Below, piece by piece: positions 8,031-16,433 of a stretch of DNA of 64,000 bases (position 1 is the first letter of the stretch; each line of letters begins with the position of its first letter). The notes beneath the pieces are model-generated. The model had not been told where the DNA came from. It searched no databases and worked only from the letters and a program-made list of their open reading frames with translations. Origin of the DNA: Cellulosimicrobium cellulans (GTDB lineage Bacteria; Actinomycetota; Actinomycetes; Actinomycetales; Cellulomonadaceae); the NCBI RefSeq assembly GCF_016907755.1, contig NZ_JAFBCN010000001.1, positions 1,612,001 through 1,676,000 of the forward strand, given 5' to 3'. The translations under genes and the position numbers were made by a program.

Positions 8031-9566
8031 ATGACCCAGCACGGTGGCCTTCCGGCACCCCAGGACCCTCGCGATCTCGACCCCACGCCCGCGCCTCGGC
8101 GGGGGCTCGACCGACGCGCCGTCCTCGCGCTCGGCGGGGCGCTCGCGCTCGCCGGGCTCACGGCGACCCCGGCGACAGCAGGACCGGGCGCGACCCTCCC
8201 TGCGTCGGCGCGCGCCGTCGGGCCGACGGGCGGTGGCCCGGCACGGGGCCGGACGGCGTCGGTCCAGCGCGCCCACGGCTTCCTCGCCGCGGCGGCCGAC
8301 GCCTACCCCGACGTCAACCCCGGCCCGCGGCTCGCGCAGTCGTACGCCGACCAGCTCGGCCTGTTCTCCACGGCGTTCGTGTACGACAACGCCCTCGCGA
8401 TCCTCGCGACGCTCACGGCCGGCCGGCGACACCTCGACCGCGCCCGGGCGCTCGGCGACGGGCTCGTGTTCGCGCTCGAGAACGACCCCGACCACGCCGA
8501 CGGCCGGCTGCGCCAGGCGTACAACGTCGGGCCCTACACCTTCTACGACGGCACGCCGCAGGAGCACGGGCTGGTGCTGCCCGACGGCACGGCGAACGTC
8601 GGGTGGCAGTTCGGCTTCCTCGGGACGGCGGTGGGGGACATGGCGTGGCCGGGCATCGCCCTGCTGCACCTGCACGCGGTGACGCGCGAGCGGCGCTACC
8701 GGGACGCCGCGCTGCGGATCGGCGAGTGGATCGTCGCGAACACGTGGTCGCAGGCTCCGCTCGGCGGGTTCTCGTTCGGCGTGGACGGCGCGAACGTCCC
8801 GATCCCCAACGGCTCGACGGAGCACAACATCGACTGCGTCGCGTTCTTCCGCCAGCTCGGGTCCGTGACGCGCGACCGGCGCTGGGACCGTGCCGCCGAG
8901 CACGCGCGGGCGTTCGTCGACCGCATGTGGGAGCCCGGCGGCGGCTACCTCTACACCGGCACGAACGACGGCACCGAGATCAACCGGGACCCCCTCCCGC
9001 TCGACCCGCAGACGTGGGGCTGGCTCGCCCTGCGCGAGCGGGGCTACGCCCGCGCGCTCGACTGGGCCGACGACGCGCTGGCGGCGCGCGACGTCGCGGG
9101 CGAGGGCGTGTCGCAGCTCCCCGCCGGGACGGTCGTCGAAGGCGTGACGTTCTCGAGCGCGAGCCTGACGTCGGCCGCGTCGTACAACGGGCTGCCCGTG
9201 CACCAGCAGGGGGTGTGGCTGGAGGGGGCGGCGCAGCTCGCGTCGGCGCTCGCGGACCGCGGGGCACGCGGGCGCGGTGGCCGCGACGACCGGCGGCGGG
9301 GTCGCCGCGGCTGCGAGCGGGACGACGACCGGGTCCGCGCCGAGGGCCTGCTGCGCGAGGTGCAGGGCGTGCAGGAGGGCGTCGGGGCCGGTCAGACGAT
9401 CGGCGGCGCCGCGCTGCCGGAGCGCGGGGGCGTCGTCGCCGCGTCGAGCCTGCTCGACTCGGGCTTCGGGTTCGGGTACTTCCAGGTGCAGCACGTCGGG
9501 GCGACGTCCTGGTACCTCCTGGCGGCCGCGCGGGCGAACCCGCTGCAGCCGGGCCGGCTCGGCTGA
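8031..9566 (+). CDS. Tat-exported six-hairpin glycosidase-like protein
   Basis: 511 residues. The N-terminus has a twin-arginine signal: LDRRAVLALGG (Arg28-Arg29) followed by a hydrophobic stretch and ATA-type cleavage site around residue 50, so it should be exported folded. The body has repeated helical hairpins with aromatic/Asn-rich loops (YNVGPYTFYDG, GSTEHNIDC, PGGGYLYTGTNDG), resembling (alpha/alpha)6 glycosidase-like proteins; no family-specific catalytic pair is assigned. A Gly/Arg/Asp-rich low-complexity insert lies near residues 412-440. AAGGAGA precedes the ATG. A CelR-like box upstream and a convergent lacI gene suggest sugar control. Confidence 0.65.
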   Translation: MTQHGGLPAPQDPRDLDPTPAPRRGLDRRAVLALGGALALAGLTATPATAGPGATLPASARAVGPTGGGPARGRTASVQRAHGFLAAAADAYPDVNPGPRLAQSYADQLGLFSTAFVYDNALAILATLTAGRRHLDRARALGDGLVFALENDPDHADGRLRQAYNVGPYTFYDGTPQEHGLVLPDGTANVGWQFGFLGTAVGDMAWPGIALLHLHAVTRERRYRDAALRIGEWIVANTWSQAPLGGFSFGVDGANVPIPNGSTEHNIDCVAFFRQLGSVTRDRRWDRAAEHARAFVDRMWEPGGGYLYTGTNDGTEINRDPLPLDPQTWGWLALRERGYARALDWADDALAARDVAGEGVSQLPAGTVVEGVTFSSASLTSAASYNGLPVHQQGVWLEGAAQLASALADRGARGRGGRDDRRRGRRGCERDDDRVRAEGLLREVQGVQEGVGAGQTIGGAALPERGGVVAASSLLDSGFGFGYFQVQHVGATSWYLLAAARANPLQPGRLG

Positions 9567-9588
9567 CCCGCGTCCGGGTCGTCCGGTG

Positions 9589-10731
9589 TCAGGTGGTGAG
9601 GGCGGGGCCCGTCGTCGTCCCCACCACCAGCTCGACGTCGAGCTCGACGGTCGTCGGGGCCTCGCCTGCGAGCTGGCGGATGACGGCGAGGCCCAGCTCG
9701 GAGCCCTTGCGGGCGAGCGGCTGGTGGACGCTCGTGAGGACGTCCGGCGCGAGCCACGGGAGGTCGAGCCCGTCGAACCCGGCGACCGAGACGTCGTCGG
9801 GCACACGCAGGCCGAGCTCGCGCGCGGCGAGCAGCGCGCCCGCGGCGAGCAGGTCGGAGTGGGCGATCACCGCCGTGGGCCGGGTCGACGGGTCGGTGGG
9901 CACGGTCGTCCCGTCCGCGGCGGTGCGGCCGAGCAGCGCTAGCGTCGCGGAGCGGCCGTGCTCGACGAGCGACGCCTCGGTCTCCCAGCTCGCGACGGGC
10001 TCGACGACGTCGCGCACGCCCGCGAGCCGGTTGGCCGTCGGCGTGCGGTCCACCTGGGCGAGGCGCTCGGCGTCGATCGGCCCGCTCCGGTCGGAGCTGT
10101 CGAGGGGGAGTGAGACCTCCGCGACGCGCGTGTGGCCGAGGTCGACGAGGTGGCGCACGGCGTCGGCGGTCCCGACCCGGTCGCGGATGGCGACGAGCGG
10201 GGTGCCCTCGACAGGGCGTCCCTCGCCGATGACCACCGGCACGCCGCGGCGCTGCAGCGCGGCGAGCGTCGCGTCGTCGGACCCCACGCCCCACACGAGG
10301 ACGGCGACGTCCATGGCCGCGCTCTCGACGAGCGGGTCGACGGCGCGGGCCGGGTCGTCGGACGGGATGCCGGGGATGAGGAGCACGCCGAGGCCGTTCT
10401 CGCCGAGGGTCGAGACGAGGCCGTCGAGCACCTGCACGGCGACGGGGTCGCGGAACGCGCGCCGGAGCTGGTCGCCGACGACGACGCCGACGACGCCCGA
10501 GCGGCCCGACCGGAGCTGGCGGCCGAGCGGGTTGGGGCCTGTGTACCCGAGCTCCTTCGCGGCGTCGAGCACGCGCGCCCGCGTCTCCGGGGTGATCGGT
10601 CCCGCGCCGGAGAAGGCGAGCGACGCCGTCGAGACGGAGACGCCGGCTCGCTCGGCGACCTTCGCGAGCGTGGGGCGGTGGGCCGTCGGTCCGGCCGTGG
10701 TCTCCCGGTTCCCGGGGGTGTCGCTCATCAC
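9589..10731 (-). CDS. LacI family transcriptional regulator
   Basis: About 380 residues. The N-terminal helix-turn-helix is TLAKVAERAGVSVSTASLAF, followed by the hinge helix region LGYTGPNPLGRQLRSGRSG and a periplasmic-binding-protein-like effector domain ending with the family phrase DDVSVAGFDGLDLPWLAPDVLTSVHQP. The start is GTG at 10731 (GGGAGG 8 bp upstream) or the adjacent ATG at 10728. It converges on the exported enzyme gene (22 bp between stops) and is divergent from the MFS pair. Two identical 14-bp palindromes in the divergent region are its likely operators. The inducer is unknown, probably a sugar. Confidence 0.92.
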   Translation of the reverse strand: MMSDTPGNRETTAGPTAHRPTLAKVAERAGVSVSTASLAFSGAGPITPETRARVLDAAKELGYTGPNPLGRQLRSGRSGVVGVVVGDQLRRAFRDPVAVQVLDGLVSTLGENGLGVLLIPGIPSDDPARAVDPLVESAAMDVAVLVWGVGSDDATLAALQRRGVPVVIGEGRPVEGTPLVAIRDRVGTADAVRHLVDLGHTRVAEVSLPLDSSDRSGPIDAERLAQVDRTPTANRLAGVRDVVEPVASWETEASLVEHGRSATLALLGRTAADGTTVPTDPSTRPTAVIAHSDLLAAGALLAARELGLRVPDDVSVAGFDGLDLPWLAPDVLTSVHQPLARKGSELGLAVIRQLAGEAPTTVELDVELVVGTTTGPALTT

Positions 10732-10764
10732 GCTCCCTGCCTCCCGCGCGCGCGGGATTCTCGA

Positions 10765-10793
10765 TTGACGCGCGGCCAGCGTACCCGCACACT
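10765..10793 (+). promoter_or_regulatory. Candidate leaderless promoter of the MFS operon
   Basis: TTGACG (10765-10770), a 17-bp spacer, then CACACT (10788-10793). A start site 7-8 bp further on would fall on the A of the ATG at 10801, making the transcript leaderless. No good ribosome binding site precedes that ATG, which fits. The -10 is weak. Confidence 0.4.
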
Positions 10794-10800
10794 GGTGACC

Positions 10801-12444
10801 ATGCCTCGAATCGATTCGAAGCGCACCCTCGTCCGTCGGATCGAATCGATTCGAGGAGGTGCTGCGCAGTCACCGACCGACCTCCTGTCCGACCCCCGCG
10901 CCCTGACCCGGGCGCGCTGGGTCCTGCTGGGCGTGTTCGCGCTCAACGGCGTCATGATGTCGAGCTGGCTCGCGCGCATCCCCTCGGTGCGCGACGCGCT
11001 CGGGCTCACCCCCGCCGACCTCGGCGTCGTGCTGCTCGCGGGCGCCGTCGGTGCCCTCGCGACGGTCACCGCCGCCGGTCCCTTCGTCACGCGCTTCGGC
11101 GGGCGCGTCGCCTTCGCCGTCTCCGCGGTCCTGTTCGGCGTCGCGTTCCTGCTGCTCGGCCTCGGCCCCGCGACCGGCTCCGTCCCCCTGCTCGCCGCGG
11201 GCATCTTCGTCAACGGCATGGCCTTCTCGCTCGGCAACGTCCCGATGAACGTCGAGAGCGCAGGCATCGAACGGCGGGTCGGGCGCACGATCCTGCCCCA
11301 GTTCCACGCCGCGTTCTCCATCGGTGCCGTCATCGGCTCGCTCGTCGGCGCCGCGTGCGCCCACGCGCAGGTGCCGGTGCTCGTCCAGTTCGTCGCGACG
11401 GGCACGGTCGCCATGGTCTGGCGCCTCGCCGCGATCCCCGCGACGGTGCACGACACGCTCCCGACGCGCGCACCGGCGGACGCTCCTGCCCCGGTCGAGG
11501 CGCTCGGCGACGCGGTCGTCGACGTCGAGACGGCCGGGCTCCGCGCGCGCCTCGCCCGCCGCGGCGCCCGGCTCGGGGCGGCGCTCTCGGCCTGGCGCGA
11601 GCCGCGCACGCTGCTCATCGGCCTCGTCATCCTCTCCGCCGCGCTGTCCGAGGGGTCCGCCAACGACTGGCTCTCGCTCGCCGTCGTCGACGGGTTCGCC
11701 CAGACGGAGGCCGTCGGCGCCGTCGTGTTCGGCACGTTCGTCGCGGCCATGACGGTCATGCGCCTGGCAGGCACGCGCCTCATCGACCGCTTCGGCCGCG
11801 TCACCGTGCTCCGTGCCTCGGGCGTGGCGTCGATCGCCGGGCTGCTCCTCTTCGGGTTCGCGCCGACGCTCCCGCTCGCCGGGGTCGGCGTCGTGCTCTG
11901 GGGCTTCGGCGCGGCGCTCGCCGTGCCCGTCGGCATCGCCGCGGCGTCCGACGAGCCGCTGCGCGCCGCGAGCCGCGTGTCCGTCGTCTCCGCCTTCGCG
12001 TCGATGGCGTCGCTCGCCGCCCCGCCCCTGCTCGGGCTCGCCGCCGAGGCCATGGGCGCGCGCCACGCGCTCGTGCTCATCGTCGCCGCGATGGTCCTCA
12101 GCGTCCTCCTCGCGCGCCAGGTCACGCCCCTGCGCACCCCGGCCGCGCGCACCGCACGGACGTCCCGTCCCGGGACGGACACGGACGACGGCGTGCCGTC
12201 CGGGGTGGAGGATGGTCCCGAGGCCGACGCGGCGGTCGCCGCGGACGCCGCCGACCGGACGGGCGACCCCGACCGGGACGACGCGGCCGGCGCCGTCCCG
12301 GACGAGGCCGACGACGCACGCCGTCCCCGCTGGTCGCGCCGGCCCCGCGCGACGGCCCGCACCGGGTCGTCCACCGTCCACCGTGCCTCCGCACGCCGTC
12401 CCCGAACCCGCCCGTCGCACCGCCGCGAGGAGACCTCCGCATGA
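10801..12444 (+). CDS. MFS transporter (paralogue 1)
   Basis: About 547 residues. Twelve hydrophobic segments make a major facilitator permease (FALNGVMMSSWLARIPSVRDALG near the first helix). It is split by a charged central loop and followed by an unusual acidic/Arg-rich, probably disordered C-terminal tail of about 110 residues (after LARQVTPLRTP). It resembles fucose-permease/YbjJ-type carriers; the substrate is not known. ATG at 10801 is the best available start, although it puts two LacI operators inside codons 2-18. The stop overlaps the next gene as ATGA. Confidence 0.82.
   Translation: MPRIDSKRTLVRRIESIRGGAAQSPTDLLSDPRALTRARWVLLGVFALNGVMMSSWLARIPSVRDALGLTPADLGVVLLAGAVGALATVTAAGPFVTRFGGRVAFAVSAVLFGVAFLLLGLGPATGSVPLLAAGIFVNGMAFSLGNVPMNVESAGIERRVGRTILPQFHAAFSIGAVIGSLVGAACAHAQVPVLVQFVATGTVAMVWRLAAIPATVHDTLPTRAPADAPAPVEALGDAVVDVETAGLRARLARRGARLGAALSAWREPRTLLIGLVILSAALSEGSANDWLSLAVVDGFAQTEAVGAVVFGTFVAAMTVMRLAGTRLIDRFGRVTVLRASGVASIAGLLLFGFAPTLPLAGVGVVLWGFGAALAVPVGIAAASDEPLRAASRVSVVSAFASMASLAAPPLLGLAAEAMGARHALVLIVAAMVLSVLLARQVTPLRTPAARTARTSRPGTDTDDGVPSGVEDGPEADAAVAADAADRTGDPDRDDAAGAVPDEADDARRPRWSRRPRATARTGSSTVHRASARRPRTRPSHRREETSA
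10806..10819 (+). promoter_or_regulatory. LacI-type operator, copy 1
   Basis: Perfect 14-bp palindrome TCGAATCGATTCGA with the central CG typical of LacI-family sites, 74 bp from the lacI start on the other strand. It lies inside the first codons of the MFS gene if ATG 10801 is the start. Confidence 0.7.
10841..10854 (+). promoter_or_regulatory. LacI-type operator, copy 2
   Basis: Second identical copy of TCGAATCGATTCGA, 35 bp after the first (about 3.3 helical turns). Followed by GAGGAGGT, which resembles a ribosome binding site but has no usable in-frame start behind it. Confidence 0.7.
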
Positions 12445-13748
12445 CCACCGCCCGTCCCGACCGTCGCGTCGTCGCGCTCGCCACCTGGGCCGTGTTCGCG
12501 GTCTTCTTCCTCAACGGCTTCAACTTCGCGACCTGGGCGTCCCGCCTGCCCGCGGTCCGGGACTCGCTCGGCTTCACCGAGGCGCAGATGGGCCTCCTGC
12601 TGCTCTTCATGGCCGTCGGGTCGCTCCTCGCGCTGCCCCTCTCCGGCATGGTCGTCCAGCGGCTCGGCGCGTCGAAGGCCGTCACGCTGTTCGCCGTGAC
12701 CAACGTCGTCGGCCTCGTCACGGCCGTCACGGGCGTGGCGACGGGGGAGGACGTCGTCGTGCGCGCCGGGCTCTTCCTCGCCGGCATCGGCACGGGCGTG
12801 TGGGACGCCGCGATGAACCTCGAGGGCGCCGCCGTCGAGCAGCGGCTCGGCAAGGCGATCATGCCCCGCTTCCACGCGGGCTTCTCGTTCGGCACCATGG
12901 CCGGCGCGGGCGTCGGCGCGCTCATGGCCGCGCTGCACGTCCCGGTCCAGGTGCACCTCACGGCCGCGGTCGTGCTGAGCCTCCTCGGCGTGCTGTGGTC
13001 CGTACGGTTCTTCCTGCCCGCCGGGCAGGTGGAGCACGTCGTCGACGCGGCCCAGGACGCTGCCGGGTCGGACCCCGCCGCCGCGGCCGGGAGCGGCGCA
13101 CCCCTCACCGCGTCGGAGAACGCGCGCGGGGCGCTCAGCGCGTGGACCGAGCCCCGCACGCTCCTCATCGGGCTGGTGGTGCTCGCCGCCGCGCTCACGG
13201 AGGGCGCCGCGAACGACTGGGTCAGCCTCGCCGTCGTCGACGGCTTCGAGACGTCCGACGCGATGGGCGCCGTCGGCCTCGCCGTGTTCCTCACGGCCAT
13301 GACCGGGATGCGCCTCCTCGGCACGGGCCTGCTCGACCGCTACGGCCGTGTCACCGTGCTCAGGCTCGGCGCGGCGCTCGCGCTCGTCGGCCTGCTCCTC
13401 TTCACGCTCTCGCCGAGCATCTGGCTCGCGCTGCTCGGCGTGGTCGCGTGGGGCATGGGCGCGGCGCTCGGCTTCCCCGTCGGGATGAGCGCGGCCTCCG
13501 ACGACCCCGCGCGCGCCGCCGTGCGCGTGAGCGTCGTCGCGACCATCGGCTACTCCGCGTTCTTCATGGGCCCGCCGCTCATCGGCTTCCTCGCGGAGCA
13601 CGTCGGCTACCGCGCCGCGCTCCTCGTGATCGCCGTCCCGGTCGTCGTCGGCCTCCTCGTCGTGGGCGCCACCCGCCCCCTCCCCACCGCCGCGGGCTCC
13701 GCGGGCCAGCAGGCCGCCCGGAGCGCCGAGGAGACCCGCGACCGCTGA
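12441..13748 (+). CDS. MFS transporter (paralogue 2)
   Basis: 435-residue, 12-helix major facilitator permease. It is clearly related to the preceding gene: both share the block EPRTLLIGLV with (A/S)NDW(L/V)SLAVVDGF and D(R)(F/Y)GRVTVLR. It lacks the long acidic tail. The ATG at 12441 overlaps the previous stop by 4 bp, so the two are translationally coupled and under the same LacI operators. They may act as a pair or transport related sugars; this is inference. Confidence 0.88.
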   Translation: MTTARPDRRVVALATWAVFAVFFLNGFNFATWASRLPAVRDSLGFTEAQMGLLLLFMAVGSLLALPLSGMVVQRLGASKAVTLFAVTNVVGLVTAVTGVATGEDVVVRAGLFLAGIGTGVWDAAMNLEGAAVEQRLGKAIMPRFHAGFSFGTMAGAGVGALMAALHVPVQVHLTAAVVLSLLGVLWSVRFFLPAGQVEHVVDAAQDAAGSDPAAAAGSGAPLTASENARGALSAWTEPRTLLIGLVVLAAALTEGAANDWVSLAVVDGFETSDAMGAVGLAVFLTAMTGMRLLGTGLLDRYGRVTVLRLGAALALVGLLLFTLSPSIWLALLGVVAWGMGAALGFPVGMSAASDDPARAAVRVSVVATIGYSAFFMGPPLIGFLAEHVGYRAALLVIAVPVVVGLLVVGATRPLPTAAGSAGQQAARSAEETRDR

Positions 13749-13931
13749 GCCGCGCCCCCGTGCGAGGCAGGACCGCCGGGCAGGTGGTTCGGGCCGGTCC
13801 CGGGATTCTGACGAGCCGTGGTCGCCGGCTCGGCGTGCCGGGACCACCGGGTCGGCCAGCCGCCGGGCCGAGGCCGGCCGTGGGAACGGTGACGGCGGTG
13901 GGCCGGGGCGGGGGCGAACTACGCTGGGGCG
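13749..13931 (+). other. Intergenic region before murB
   Basis: 183 bp with no gene seen. It should contain the murB promoter, but I see no convincing element. Confidence 0.35.
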
Positions 13932-15212
13932 GTGACGTGCGAACCCCTCACCCCCGTCGACCGTGACCTGCCCGAGATCGTCCGGACCGCGCCCGGGCTG
14001 CGGCCCGACGCCGTCGGCGCGCCCTCGTTGGCGGAGCTGACCACGCTGCGCGTGGGCGGTGCGGCGGACCAGTACGTCGAGGCGCACAGCGAGGCCGAGC
14101 TGCTGGAGACGGTGCGCGCCGCGGACGACGCGGGGGAGCCGCTCCTCGTGATCGGCGGCGGCTCGAACCTGCTCGTCGGCGACGAGGGGTTCGGCGGGGT
14201 CGTCGTGCGCGACCTGCGGCGCGGGATCACCGTGGACGCCGAGGACTCGTGCGGCGGCGCGAGCTTCCACGCCCCGGCGGGCCAGGACTGGGACGAGCTG
14301 GTCGCGCGCGCGGTCGCGGAGGAGTGGGTGGGCGTCGAGGCGCTCTCGGGCATCCCGGGCACGGTCGGTGCCGCGCCCGTCCAGAACATCGGCGCCTACG
14401 GCCAGGAGGTCGCGGGGGTGATCTCGACCGTGCGGGTGTGGGACCGCCGACGGTCGCGCGTGCGCACCCTGGCGCTGGGCGAGCTCGCGTTCGGGTACCG
14501 CACGTCGCTGCTGAAGCGCAGCATGCACGCCGCGGTGAGCGGTGACGGCGAGGCGGACGGCCCGTGGTACCCGTCGCCGCGCTACGTCGTGCTCGACGTC
14601 GGCTTCCAGTCCCGGCTCGGCTCGCTGTCCGCCCCGGTCGCCTACCCGGAGCTCGCCCGCACGCTCGGCGTGCAGGTCGGCGACCGGGCTCCGAGCGCGG
14701 ACGTGCGCGACGCCGTCCTCGTGCTCCGGGCGCGCAAGGGCATGCTGCTCGACGGCGTCGGTCCGGACGTCGCGCCCGTGGCGGCGGGGGACGCCGCGCC
14801 GGGGGAGAAGGGCCCGGACCACGACCGCTGGAGCGCGGGGTCGTTCTTCACGAACCCCGTCGTCCCGGCGGAGCAGGCCGACCTGCTCCCGGCAGAGGCC
14901 CCGCGCTACCCGGTGCGCTCGGCGACGCCGTCCCGCACGACGGGCCCGAGCCTCGGCGAGATCGACCCGACGCTCGTCAAGACGTCGGCGGCGTGGCTCA
15001 TCGAGCACGCGGGCTTCACCAAGGGCTTCGGTGTCCACGGCCCGTCGAGCCTCGCGCGGCTGTCGACGAAGCACACCCTGGCGCTCACCAACCGGGGCGG
15101 CGCGAGCGCGGAGGACCTGGTCGAGCTCGCGCGCGCGGTCCGCGACGGCGTGCTCGACGCGTTCGGCGTCGAGCTCGTCCCCGAGCCGGTCCTCGTCGGC
15201 GTCTCCCTCTGA
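13932..15212 (+). CDS. murB: UDP-N-acetylmuramate dehydrogenase
   Basis: 426 residues, longer than the usual 340-370 because of insertions around residues 200-300. MurB reduces UDP-N-acetylenolpyruvoylglucosamine with NADPH and FAD, making UDP-MurNAc for peptidoglycan in the cytoplasm. Visible elements are LRVGGAADQYVEA and LVIGGGSNLLVGDEG of the FAD domain, VEALSGIPGTVGAAPVQNIGAYGQE, the catalytic Arg190 (GYRTS), the proton donor Ser304 (SAGSFFTNP) and Glu418 (PEPVLVG). The start is GTG at 13932. It converges with the L,D-transpeptidase gene on a shared hairpin, so two cell-wall genes face each other. Confidence 0.95.
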   Translation: MTCEPLTPVDRDLPEIVRTAPGLRPDAVGAPSLAELTTLRVGGAADQYVEAHSEAELLETVRAADDAGEPLLVIGGGSNLLVGDEGFGGVVVRDLRRGITVDAEDSCGGASFHAPAGQDWDELVARAVAEEWVGVEALSGIPGTVGAAPVQNIGAYGQEVAGVISTVRVWDRRRSRVRTLALGELAFGYRTSLLKRSMHAAVSGDGEADGPWYPSPRYVVLDVGFQSRLGSLSAPVAYPELARTLGVQVGDRAPSADVRDAVLVLRARKGMLLDGVGPDVAPVAAGDAAPGEKGPDHDRWSAGSFFTNPVVPAEQADLLPAEAPRYPVRSATPSRTTGPSLGEIDPTLVKTSAAWLIEHAGFTKGFGVHGPSSLARLSTKHTLALTNRGGASAEDLVELARAVRDGVLDAFGVELVPEPVLVGVSL

Positions 15213-15222
15213 CCGACCCACC

Positions 15223-15286
15223 GGTTGTGGGCATGGAATGGGCCCGGTTCCAGCCTCGGAACCGGGCCCGTTCCATGCCCACAACC
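15223..15286. terminator. Bidirectional hairpin between murB and the L,D-transpeptidase
   Basis: 29-bp inverted repeat (15223-15251 with 15258-15286, a single G-U pair) and a 6-nt loop. It fills nearly the whole 81-bp gap between two convergent genes and should stop transcription from both sides. Confidence 0.85.
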
Positions 15287-15293
15287 CGTGGGG

Positions 15294-16304
15294 TCAGTAG
15301 ACGAGGACCGTGGTGCCCGGGTCGGCGTGCCAGGTGTCCCAGAGCCAGTTCATCGCCGAGTTCGCGACGCGCACGCACCCGTGCGACGCGGGCCACGGCG
15401 GGATCGAGCCCGAGCCGTGCACCGCGATGCCGCCGGTGAAGAACTTGGGGCGCCACATGTCGCCGAGCTCGAGGCTCGACGAGTGGTTGCCGTCGACCTG
15501 CCGCCCCACGTGGAACTCGCCGCGCGGCGTGCCCGCGCGGTAGGTGCGGCCCTTCGCCTCGTACGACTCCCCGTTGCCCGACGACGCGTTGACGACCGTG
15601 ACGACCCGGCCGTCCTCGACGGCGAGGAGGAGCTGCCGGTCGAGGTCGATCTCGATGACCTTGCCCGACTCGCTGCGCGGCTGCGGCGTGACGCCCTGGT
15701 CGAGCGCGGCCTGCGTCGCGGGGCCCACGACGCCGTCGCGCGAGAGCCCGGCGGCCTTCTGCAGCGCCCACACGGCCTGCTGCGTGCCGCCGCCGAAGTC
15801 GCCGTCGGGCGCGCCGATGAAGTAGCCGAGGTCGGCGAGGCGCTGCTGCAGCGCGACGACGCGGTCGCCGGTCGCGCCGCGGGCCAGCTCGGCCGGCTCG
15901 ACGGGTGCGGGCGGCGACTCGGGGGTCGGTTCCGGTGCGGGCGGGGGCGTGCTCGGCTCGGGGTCGGGGGTCTCGGTGGGCTCGGGCGTCGGCGTCGGCG
16001 TCGGCGTCTCCGTCGGCTCGGGCGTGGTCTCCGTCGGGCTCGGGCTCACCGGCCCCGTCGTCGCGGGCCCGTCCGCGGTGGCCGACGGCGTCCGTCCCGG
16101 CTCGAGGTCGGGCAGCCCGGCCTGGCAGCCCGCGAGCGCCAGCGCCGCGACCAGCGTGGAGACGACGGCGAGCGACGCCGCTCGTCCGCCGCGCCCGCGT
16201 CGTCCCGGTCCGCGCCCCGCGGCCGTGAGAGCGACGCACGCCGCGTCCCCCGCCGTCGTACGCGCCGCCGCGCCCGTCCGCGCGCCCGCGGAAGCTCCGT
16301 CCAC
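15294..16304 (-). CDS. L,D-transpeptidase lipoprotein with peptidoglycan-binding domain
   Basis: About 336 residues. An N-terminal membrane segment ends in a lipobox LALAGC (Cys60), then a Pro/Thr/Glu linker (about residues 75-140). A peptidoglycan-binding domain follows (VVALQQRLADLGYFIGAPDG), then a C-terminal YkuD domain with the catalytic motif HGSGSIPPWPASHGCVRV (His308, Cys310). It should make 3-3 crosslinks in the cell wall or attach proteins outside the membrane. GTG at 16304 is preceded by GAGGGGGAACAG, a strong ribosome binding site; longer starts are possible. Confidence 0.9.
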   Translation of the reverse strand: MDGASAGARTGAAARTTAGDAACVALTAAGRGPGRRGRGGRAASLAVVSTLVAALALAGCQAGLPDLEPGRTPSATADGPATTGPVSPSPTETTPEPTETPTPTPTPEPTETPDPEPSTPPPAPEPTPESPPAPVEPAELARGATGDRVVALQQRLADLGYFIGAPDGDFGGGTQQAVWALQKAAGLSRDGVVGPATQAALDQGVTPQPRSESGKVIEIDLDRQLLLAVEDGRVVTVVNASSGNGESYEAKGRTYRAGTPRGEFHVGRQVDGNHSSSLELGDMWRPKFFTGGIAVHGSGSIPPWPASHGCVRVANSAMNWLWDTWHADPGTTVLVY

Positions 16305-16401
16305 CTGTTCCCCCTCACGTGTGCCGCGGCGTCCGCCGCGGAGCACCATCATGCGCCCGGTCGGTGCCTCGGACGTCCGTGCCGGGCGCCTGTCGACGGA
16401 T

Positions 16402-16420
16402 CGTGACCCGGTCGTGACGC
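16402..16420 (-). promoter_or_regulatory. GTCACG direct repeat upstream of the L,D-transpeptidase
   Basis: On the minus strand GTCACG occurs twice with 11-bp spacing, about 100 bp upstream of the transpeptidase start. The spacing is that of OmpR/MtrA-type response regulators, which control cell-wall genes in actinobacteria. The assignment is inference. Confidence 0.35.
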
Positions 16421-16433
16421 GGCGCTGCGTCGT

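Noticed and set aside
10728-15284. Minus-strand open frame of about 1500 codons opposite the MFS and murB genes
   Set aside because: It runs across several genes and their intergenic regions and gives a Glu/Arg/His-rich nonsense protein. Long antisense frames are expected at this GC content.
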